A stretch of 42,643 nucleotides of DNA, taken from the NCBI GenBank assembly GCA_012841625.1, contig DUUI01000031.1:1-42643 (forward strand), in the 5' to 3' direction. Below the pieces are notes generated by a model. That model was not told where the DNA came from. It ran no database searches and saw only the letters and a program-made list of their open reading frames with translations. This document shows, piece after piece, positions 37,421 through 42,643 of the stretch. A program made the position numbers and the translations under genes. Every line of letters starts with the position of its first letter. Position 1 is the first letter of the stretch. The DNA comes from Erysipelothrix sp. (GTDB lineage Bacteria; Bacillota_I; Bacilli_A; Erysipelotrichales; Erysipelotrichaceae).

Positions 37421-39829
37421 ATGATTCAAACCACTTTAAATGAACTTGCTAGAATGTGTAAGGGGCAATTGATTAATACTGAGGAAGATTTTAGCGTGAG
37501 CAAGGTTAGCATTGATACTCGTAATATGGATGGTGCTCAAATATTTATTCCTATTATTGGAGAAAACTTTGATGGACATTCCTTTATTGATTTGGCTTTT
37601 CGTCATGGAGCTCTTGTTTCTTTATTTCAGAAAGATTATGATTATTCAATGTTTAAGTCTCCCCTTATCTTAGTTGATGATACGACTGAGGCTTTGGGGC
37701 AGTTGGCTAAGAGTTATCTGGAGCTTATTGGTGCTAAGGTTGTTGGGGTTACTGGTAGTAATGGTAAGACTTCGACTAAGGATATTATCGCAAGTCTTTT
37801 GTCGGTTCATTACAGAGTTCAGAAGACACTGGGTAATTTCAATAATGAGATTGGTTTACCGTTAACTATTTTGAGAATGCCGCAGGATACTCAGGTTGCT
37901 GTTTTGGAAATGGGGATGTCGGCTCTTGGTGAGATTTCTAAATTGGCTCATATTGCACCTTGTGATGTTGCGGTTATTACTTCTATTGGGAGTGCGCATT
38001 TAATGGATTTAGGGTCTGTTGAGAATGTTGTTAAGGCGAAGCTTGAGATTACTGAGACCTTAAAAGAGGATGGTGTTTTGATTATTAATGGAGACCATCC
38101 TGATCTTATGAGGCAGGTAAGGGAATTGAGTCCTGAATTTCCTGTTTTGACGTATGGATCGAGGTCGCATAATCAGTATCAGATTTCGAGTGTGTCTCAG
38201 TTTATTGATAGCATTGTCTTTACGTGTGAGGGGTTGACTGAGGATATTATTGAGGTGAATCTTCTTGGGCGTTTTCAGGCGCAGAATGTGGTTGCGGCTT
38301 GTATCACTGCCAACTTATTTGATATTGAGATGGAGGAGCTGTTTGAGCCTTTGAAGCATTTAGAGATTACTGGTAAGCGTAATGAGATTCATTTTGTGAA
38401 TGAATCTGTTGTTATTGATGATTCGTATAAATCAAATCCTGAGGCACTAAAGAGTGCTTTGGATCTTCTGTCGTCTTATCAATATGATGCACCTAAGATT
38501 GCGGTATTGGGCGATATGTTGGAGCTTGGTGATAATGAGGTAAGGTTTCATCAGGAGATAAGCATGTTGTTGAATGACTTAAATATTAATCGAATTTACA
38601 CGATTGGGCATTTGTCGAGGCATTTCCATGATTACACTAATATTATTGGGGAGCATTTTGATTCGCAGGATGAATTATTTAATAGTTTGAAGCCTTGGAT
38701 TAATCAACCTTCGACGATATTGGTTAAAGCGTCTAATTCCATTAGATTATATGATGTGGTTGATAGACTTAGAAAAGAGGTTAAGAAAATGAAGGTTGCT
38801 ATTATGTTTGGCGGAAAGAGCAGTGAATATACAGTTTCGCTGTCTTCGGCTTATTCGACTTTACAGAATTTCCCACATGAGGATTATGAATTAATTCAGA
38901 TTATTGGATCGCAGGATGGTCATTTTTATCGTGGTGATTTTTCTTTGGATGAAATTGAATCAGATACATGGATGAATAATCCAACTACTAGAGAGGTTTA
39001 TGTTAAGCCTGGGAATAATTCTCAGTTTTTCTATTTAGATAATTTACAGAGTTTTAAGGTTGATGTTGTTTTTAATATGATTCATGGCAAAATGGGTGAG
39101 GATGGTGTTCTTCAGGCTTTGCTTGAGACGGGTGGTATTAAATATACTGGGTGCGATCAAGAATCGTCTATCTTGTGTTATGACAAGGATATTACGTATC
39201 GCTTGTTGGATTTAACTGATATTAAAAAACCTAAGTATAGAACGCTTACTTCTTTAATTAAGGAGGCTGATTACTATAAACTTGTTGAGGAGCTTGGGCA
39301 GAAAGTTGTTGTTAAGCCGGCTCGTGAGGGAAGTTCTTATGGTATTTCGATTGTTGATAACTATTCCGATTTCTTTGATGGTGTTCAGAAAGCACTGAGG
39401 TATGATTCTAAGGTTGTTGTTGAGGAATATATTAAAGGGATTGAGATTGGGTGTGCTGTTTTAGAGAAAGATGGCGAGCTGATGGTTGGCGAGGTTGATG
39501 AAGTTGAGCTTCAGTCTGGGTTCTTTGACTTTGAGGCTAAGTATGAACATAAAGGGTCTCAGATCCATTGTCCGGCTCGTATTTCTGATGAAATTTCGGA
39601 TTTAACGAAGGAAACTTCGCTTCGTGTTTTTAAATTATTAGGATGTCGTGATTTCTCGCGTATTGATTTCTTTATTACTGATGATAATGTTTTATATTTT
39701 AATGAAATTAATACAATTCCTGGGTTTACTTCGACATCACGTTATCCTGGAATGATGCAGGAGGTTGGTGTGTCTTTTAAAGAGGTGATTTCTACCCTTA
39801 TTGAGAATGCGGTGAATCGTAATGATTGA
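37421..39829 (+). CDS. murF-ddl: MurF-Ddl fusion (D-Ala-D-Ala adding enzyme / D-Ala-D-Ala ligase)
   Basis: 802 aa. Residues 1-456 are a full MurF (P-loop GVTGSNGKTST at 109-119, NNEIGLPLT, DDSYKSNPEA), the ligase that adds D-Ala-D-Ala to UDP-MurNAc-tripeptide. Residues 457-802 are a full Ddl (MKVAIMFGGKSSEYTVSLSS; ATP-grasp with VVKPAREGSSYG; FEAKY with the Tyr that favours D-Ala over D-lactate; FNEINTIPGFTSTS). There is no linker. The Ddl part begins at an ATG (38789) that keeps its own AAAAGAGG SD, and overlaps a TGA in the next frame (ATGA). Overlaps alr by 8 bases. Confidence 0.92.
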   Translation: MIQTTLNELARMCKGQLINTEEDFSVSKVSIDTRNMDGAQIFIPIIGENFDGHSFIDLAFRHGALVSLFQKDYDYSMFKSPLILVDDTTEALGQLAKSYLELIGAKVVGVTGSNGKTSTKDIIASLLSVHYRVQKTLGNFNNEIGLPLTILRMPQDTQVAVLEMGMSALGEISKLAHIAPCDVAVITSIGSAHLMDLGSVENVVKAKLEITETLKEDGVLIINGDHPDLMRQVRELSPEFPVLTYGSRSHNQYQISSVSQFIDSIVFTCEGLTEDIIEVNLLGRFQAQNVVAACITANLFDIEMEELFEPLKHLEITGKRNEIHFVNESVVIDDSYKSNPEALKSALDLLSSYQYDAPKIAVLGDMLELGDNEVRFHQEISMLLNDLNINRIYTIGHLSRHFHDYTNIIGEHFDSQDELFNSLKPWINQPSTILVKASNSIRLYDVVDRLRKEVKKMKVAIMFGGKSSEYTVSLSSAYSTLQNFPHEDYELIQIIGSQDGHFYRGDFSLDEIESDTWMNNPTTREVYVKPGNNSQFFYLDNLQSFKVDVVFNMIHGKMGEDGVLQALLETGGIKYTGCDQESSILCYDKDITYRLLDLTDIKKPKYRTLTSLIKEADYYKLVEELGQKVVVKPAREGSSYGISIVDNYSDFFDGVQKALRYDSKVVVEEYIKGIEIGCAVLEKDGELMVGEVDEVELQSGFFDFEAKYEHKGSQIHCPARISDEISDLTKETSLRVFKLLGCRDFSRIDFFITDDNVLYFNEINTIPGFTSTSRYPGMMQEVGVSFKEVISTLIENAVNRND

Positions 39830-40901
39830 TCGCGCTTGGTTGGAGATTGATGCGCAGGCACTTTTGAATAATTATCAACAAATCCAAAATCGTGTGGGTC
39901 GTTCGAAAGTAATGGCTGTGGTTAAGGATGTATTTTATGGACTGGGAGTTGATTCTGTTTTAACACTTCAGGAGCATGGTGTTGATTTTTTTGCGACTGC
40001 GACGATTAGTGAGGCTTTGGAATTGCGTCATGCTGGGATTGATAAAAATATTTTAGTTTTGGGGTATACGCACCCTTCTCGTTTTATTGAGCTGGTTCAG
40101 AATGATTTACATCAAACGATTATTTCTTATGATTATGGTTTGAAAATTGAAACTTTTCATGAGAGGATTAAAACTCATTTGAAAATTAATACTGGTATGA
40201 ATCGTCTAGGTGTTAATTATAAGGAGAGGGAAAAGATTTTAGATTTATATAATCGTTTAGAAATTTCTGGTGTCTTTTCTCATCTTTTAGCGAGTGATGA
40301 ATTGACTGAAAAAGGTAGAGATGTGACTAAGCTGCAAATTCAGCGAATGGATGAAGTGATTGATTTTTTAGAGTCCCATAATGTTGGTGTGGGGTTTGCT
40401 CATCTTCATAATTCGTATGGGTGTTTAAATTATGGAGAGTATCAATATGATTATGTTCGTCCTGGTTTAATCTTTGTTGGGTGTCCTGATGCTGAGAACT
40501 TCCAAAATGCTTTGACACTGAAGGCTCGTGTGGCGATGGTTAAGGATATTAAAAAGAATGAGCAGATTGGTTATGGTGCAGAGAACACTGTGCCTAGAGA
40601 TATGAGGGTTGCGACTGTAACCATTGGTTATGGTGATGGGTTGGAGAGGCGTTTGGCTGAAACTGACTTTACGCCTAGCATTGGTGGTGTTGCGTGTCCT
40701 TTTGTTGGGCGTATGTCGATGGATCAATGTGTTGTTGATGTGTCTAATGTCGATAATGTTAAAGAGGGGGATGTTATTGAGTTTTTAAATAACGAGCATG
40801 ATGTCTTTAAAATGGCTGAAGCATTGAATACGATTCCGTATGAGATCTTGACCCATATGATGAGTCGGCTGCCTAGGAGTAATATTAATGAAGAACTATA
40901 A
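39822..40901 (+). CDS. alr: Alanine racemase with divergent PLP-lysine motif
   Basis: 359 aa. PLP enzyme making D-alanine. The lysine is kept in VMAVVKDVFYGLG, where most Alr proteins have KANAYGHG; Tyr and Gly of the motif are kept but the ANA and H are changed. The second catalytic tyrosine is in TIGYGDGLERRL, the substrate-binding motif GRMSMDQ is intact, and the PLP-contacting Arg is in LKARV. Overlaps murF-ddl by 8 bases, so Alr, Ddl and MurF are made from one message. Ends at a terminator. Confidence 0.9.
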   Translation: MIDRAWLEIDAQALLNNYQQIQNRVGRSKVMAVVKDVFYGLGVDSVLTLQEHGVDFFATATISEALELRHAGIDKNILVLGYTHPSRFIELVQNDLHQTIISYDYGLKIETFHERIKTHLKINTGMNRLGVNYKEREKILDLYNRLEISGVFSHLLASDELTEKGRDVTKLQIQRMDEVIDFLESHNVGVGFAHLHNSYGCLNYGEYQYDYVRPGLIFVGCPDAENFQNALTLKARVAMVKDIKKNEQIGYGAENTVPRDMRVATVTIGYGDGLERRLAETDFTPSIGGVACPFVGRMSMDQCVVDVSNVDNVKEGDVIEFLNNEHDVFKMAEALNTIPYEILTHMMSRLPRSNINEEL

Positions 40902-40904
40902 TTT

Positions 40905-40930
40905 GCGGGTTGATAAACTCGCTTTTTTCT
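40905..40930 (+). terminator. Terminator of murF-ddl-alr
   Basis: GCGGGTT/AACTCGC stem (7 bp including one G-U pair, loop GATA) followed by TTTTTTCT, 4 bases after the alr stop. Confidence 0.9.
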
Positions 40931-40979
40931 AGTTAAATCGGTTGTTGTTCTGGCTGAAATTGAGATTGGGTGGTTATAG

Positions 40980-41361
40980 ATTACATCAAGATATTCAAAA
41001 TCTGATACACCAGATAACGTTGTTAATAGTTATATCAATAAATTGATTAGTATACATATTTTGGCGTTGATTATTGTTGGTTTGGTGTGTTCTTTCAAAA
41101 CGGTTTTGTCAATTTAATACAGTTTATATTTGATGTTGTATTGGGGAGTTTTTTGAGAGTTATCGAGACTTCGTAATCGGAACTTGTCTGATGTGGGATA
41201 TTATTCTTTATATTATTGGGCTGACTTTGTTTTTAAAACCTATGATGATTTCTAGCCTTGAGTATGTCTTGGATAGTGATAAAACACATTCAAATTTTGT
41301 TTTTTATTTTCTACTTTTGGCTTTATACTTTCTTAATCTTATTATTAGTATATGTGGTTGA
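40980..41361 (+). pseudogene. Possible remnant of a small membrane protein gene
   Basis: The 583-base gap between alr and fabG holds two open pieces in different frames. 40980-41117 lacks an obvious start and encodes a piece with a hydrophobic run (ISIHILALIIVGLVC). 41191-41361 encodes MWDIILYIIGLTLFLKPMM and a second hydrophobic run (VFYFLLLALYFLNLIIS). Stops and frame changes separate them. It could be a decayed membrane gene; alternatively 41191-41361 is a real 56-aa two-helix protein, although its SD is poor. No RNA gene was seen here. Confidence 0.3.
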
Positions 41362-41431
41362 TTGTTAATTTTTAACAAAGTTTTTTGCAAAACAAAGGTG
41401 AATGGGTATTCATATTTGTCGTTTTTTGTAG

Positions 41432-41465
41432 TATACTATGAATGGGCTTACAGTACCCTTGTAAG
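41432..41465 (+). promoter_or_regulatory. fabG -10 and leader hairpin
   Basis: TATACT (41432-41437) is a candidate -10 with no clear -35. CTTACA (41447-41452) and TGTAAG (41460-41465) form a 6-bp inverted repeat with 7-base loop directly before the GAAAGGA SD. Confidence 0.45.
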
Positions 41466-41484
41466 AGAAAGGAAAATTTATAAT

Positions 41485-42204
41485 ATGAGATTAGAAGGAA
41501 AAGTAGCATTAGTAACCGGCGGAGCAAAAGGTTTAGGTCAAGCAATGGCAGAAACTTTTGCTAGAGAAGGCGCAAAAGTAATCGCAGCAGATATGTCAGA
41601 TTTAACTTATAGCAATGAAAATGTAGAGGGCGTTAAATTAGATGTGACAAATGTTGAGAATGTACAAGAAGTATATGATTATGTTATCGAGAAATATGGT
41701 CGCATCGATATTCTGGTAAATAATGCTGGAGTGACTAAAGATGCACTTACTCGCAAAATGACTGAGGAAGCTTGGGATTTTGTAATTGATGTTAACCTTA
41801 AGGGTGTTTTCAATTTAACAAAACTTGTTGGACCTCAAATGCAGGCTAATGGTGGAGGTTCAATTATTAACATCTCTTCCGTAGTTGGTGTTTATGGAAA
41901 CATTGGTCAGGCTAACTATGCAGCCACTAAGGCTGGTGTGATCGGCTTAACTAAGACATGGGCGAAGGAATTCGCTATGAAGGGTGGCAATGTTCGTGTA
42001 AACGCAATTGCACCTGGTTATATCATGACTGATATTCTTAAGACTGTTCCACAAGATTTATTAGATAAATTCGCAGCATTAACAATGCTAGGAAGGTTGG
42101 GGGAACCACACGAAATTGCTAATGGTGCATTATTCTTAGCATCTGATGATGCTTCGTACCTAACCGGTCAAGTTATTGAAATCAATGGTGGGATGAGACT
42201 TTAG
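41485..42204 (+). CDS. fabG: 3-oxoacyl-ACP reductase (FabG-like SDR)
   Basis: 239 aa from the ATG at 41485; the longer in-frame reading from 41362 is rejected because MRLEGKVALVTGG starts as the family does and GAAAGGA lies upstream. NADPH motif TGGAKGLG (11-18), NNAG (79-82), and the tetrad N104, S132, Y145, K149 (YAATK) are all present. It reduces 3-oxoacyl-ACP in fatty acid elongation; acetoacetyl-CoA reductase is an alternative. It stands alone, not in a fab cluster. Ends at a terminator. Confidence 0.9.
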   Translation: MRLEGKVALVTGGAKGLGQAMAETFAREGAKVIAADMSDLTYSNENVEGVKLDVTNVENVQEVYDYVIEKYGRIDILVNNAGVTKDALTRKMTEEAWDFVIDVNLKGVFNLTKLVGPQMQANGGGSIINISSVVGVYGNIGQANYAATKAGVIGLTKTWAKEFAMKGGNVRVNAIAPGYIMTDILKTVPQDLLDKFAALTMLGRLGEPHEIANGALFLASDDASYLTGQVIEINGGMRL

Positions 42205-42212
42205 AGATTTAT

Positions 42213-42235
42213 GAAGCTGAGAAGCTTCTTTTTTC
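42213..42235 (+). terminator. Terminator of fabG
   Basis: GAAGCT/AGCTTC stem (6 bp, loop GAGA) followed by six Ts, 9 bases after the stop codon. Confidence 0.85.
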
Positions 42236-42283
42236 TATAGCTCTGACCACGAAACAAACCTAACCACAAGCCATAAATTTCTT

Positions 42284-42450
42284 GGGAACTAAGCATACTT
42301 GTTAGCGTATGTTTTTACTAACAGCGGTTACTTATATTTACCAAGCTATCCCCGTACACCCTACGGTTCTTTATTATTCTTTGTTAGTCTAAGCGATTTG
42401 TCTTTGTCTTAAACCTTCTTTTAAAATGTTTATACTAGCATTTACGTCTC
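42284..42450 (-). ncRNA. Probable omega-RNA (reRNA) of TnpB
   Basis: TnpB guide RNAs are made from the 3' end of tnpB and the right end, with the guide taken from flanking DNA. The minus strand here contains the expected structured right end, including a hairpin at 42294-42311 and GC-rich CCGTAGGGTGTACGGGG (CCGTA/TACGG hairpin near 42348-42365). The 5' limit is a guess. The guide would be the 20 bases left of 42284 (42264-42283, complementary strand). Confidence 0.5.
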
Positions 42451-42643
42451 GATCATGATGTGCATGGCAAACAGCACAAGTCCATGCTCTGACATCAAGA
42501 TGTTTTTTAGTGTCTTTGTACCCACATCTTGAACAGATTTGACTTGATGGAAACCATCTATTTACTTTAATCAGCTCACGACCAGTCCATCTAGCTTTGT
42601 ATTCTAGTTTTTCAACAAAGCTTGACCATGAAACATCTGAAAT
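42389..42643 (-). CDS. tnpB: TnpB RNA-guided nuclease, C-terminal part
   Basis: 84 residues up to the stop; the 5' end is outside the window. The zinc ribbon is complete (CSRC...CAVC), spaced 19 residues apart, and is followed by HHDRDVNASINIL, which holds the last RuvC-type catalytic Asp (DRDxNAS). WTGRELIKVNRWFPSSQIC precedes the zinc site as in TnpB/OrfB proteins. TnpB is an RNA-guided DNA nuclease and ancestor of Cas12. The visible catalytic part looks intact. Confidence 0.92.
   Translation of the reverse strand: MSDVSWSSFVEKLEYKARWTGRELIKVNRWFPSSQICSRCGYKDTKKHLDVRAWTCAVCHAHHDRDVNASINILKEGLRQRQIA

Larger units (their letters stand above)
42284..42643 (-). mobile_element. Right end of an IS200/IS605-type element (cut by window edge)
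   Basis: The region holds the 3' end of tnpB and about 105 bases of non-coding right end. A subterminal hairpin CATAC/GTATG (42294-42311, 8-base loop) is followed toward the end by a TTAGTTCCC-like terminus near 42284, the layout typical of IS200/IS605 right ends (imperfect hairpin, then GTT-type end). The element sits 50 bases downstream of the fabG terminator. The left end and any TnpA lie outside the window. Confidence 0.75.

Noticed and set aside
39513-39545. Ddl as a D-Ala-D-lactate ligase (intrinsic vancomycin resistance)
   Set aside because: The specificity residue in EAKY is Tyr, as in D-Ala-D-Ala ligases, not Phe.
41362-41484. 41-residue N-terminal extension of FabG
   Set aside because: It lies upstream of a good SD and a canonical SDR N-terminus; the sequence is promoter and leader.
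42205-42390. CRISPR-like repeats near the TnpB end
   Set aside because: No direct repeats with spacers; the only structure is the IS right-end hairpins.

Overview
The window is about 42.6 kb of AT-rich chromosome from a low-GC Gram-positive bacterium (Bacillota). Supporting signs are purine-rich Shine-Dalgarno (SD) sites, TTGACA/TATAAT-type promoters, a perfect CcpA cre box, and Bacillota gene neighbourhoods (tilS-hpt-ftsH-hslO-dusB-lysS; sua5-glyA-upp; mreB with a DUF1146 gene). UGA is used as a stop and Trp is UGG, so the code is the standard bacterial one. MreB, MurF, Ddl, Alr and a CHAP hydrolase show that a peptidoglycan wall is made. The order of genes suggests a deep or Erysipelotrichia-like Bacillota, but this is a guess.

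Layout. (1) 1-8.4 kb, minus strand: cspA, msrB, tilS, an AlkD-like gene, hpt, ftsH, hslO, dusB and lysS (cut by the window edge), with start/stop overlaps and three intergenic terminators. (2) 8.5-10.8 kb, minus: a WG/SH3 lipoprotein whose 3' end is duplicated downstream, an orphan PemK/MazF-like protein and a small Fe-S protein. (3) 11-17.1 kb: a beta-glucoside PTS locus with RpiR regulator, stand-alone EIIA, EIIBCA permease, 6-phospho-beta-glucosidase and LicT/BglG antiterminator. Its leader carries a cre box over the -35, a RAT/terminator pair and what looks like a second, degenerate RAT/terminator. (4) 17.2-24.4 kb, minus: mreB, then an ABC exporter / two-component / nicotinamidase / DUF1146 run joined by 4-base overlaps, plus a small membrane protein. 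(5) 24.5-27 kb, minus: M20 amidohydrolase with an unidentified membrane transporter. (6) 27.1-31.2 kb, minus: an ABC-F gene, preceded by a 10-codon leader peptide and attenuator-like hairpins, heading sua5, glyA and upp. (7) 31.25-35.5 kb, plus: MoxR ATPase, DUF58 and TgpA-like transglutaminase. (8) 35.5-37.2 kb, minus: FMN-binding lipoprotein and CHAP hydrolase. (9) 37.4-40.9 kb, plus: an in-frame MurF-Ddl fusion overlapping alr, that is, the whole D-alanine branch of peptidoglycan precursor synthesis. (10) 40.9-42.6 kb: a decayed membrane-gene remnant, fabG, and the right end of an IS200/IS605-type element with a truncated tnpB and probable omega-RNA.

The points most worth a second look are the MurF-Ddl fusion with a retained internal ribosome binding site, the ABC-F leader peptide controlling a housekeeping operon, the tandem RAT-like leader of the bgl operon, and the TnpB/omega-RNA end whose guide can be read from the flank. 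All functional calls come from reading motifs by eye; no database search or folding program was run.
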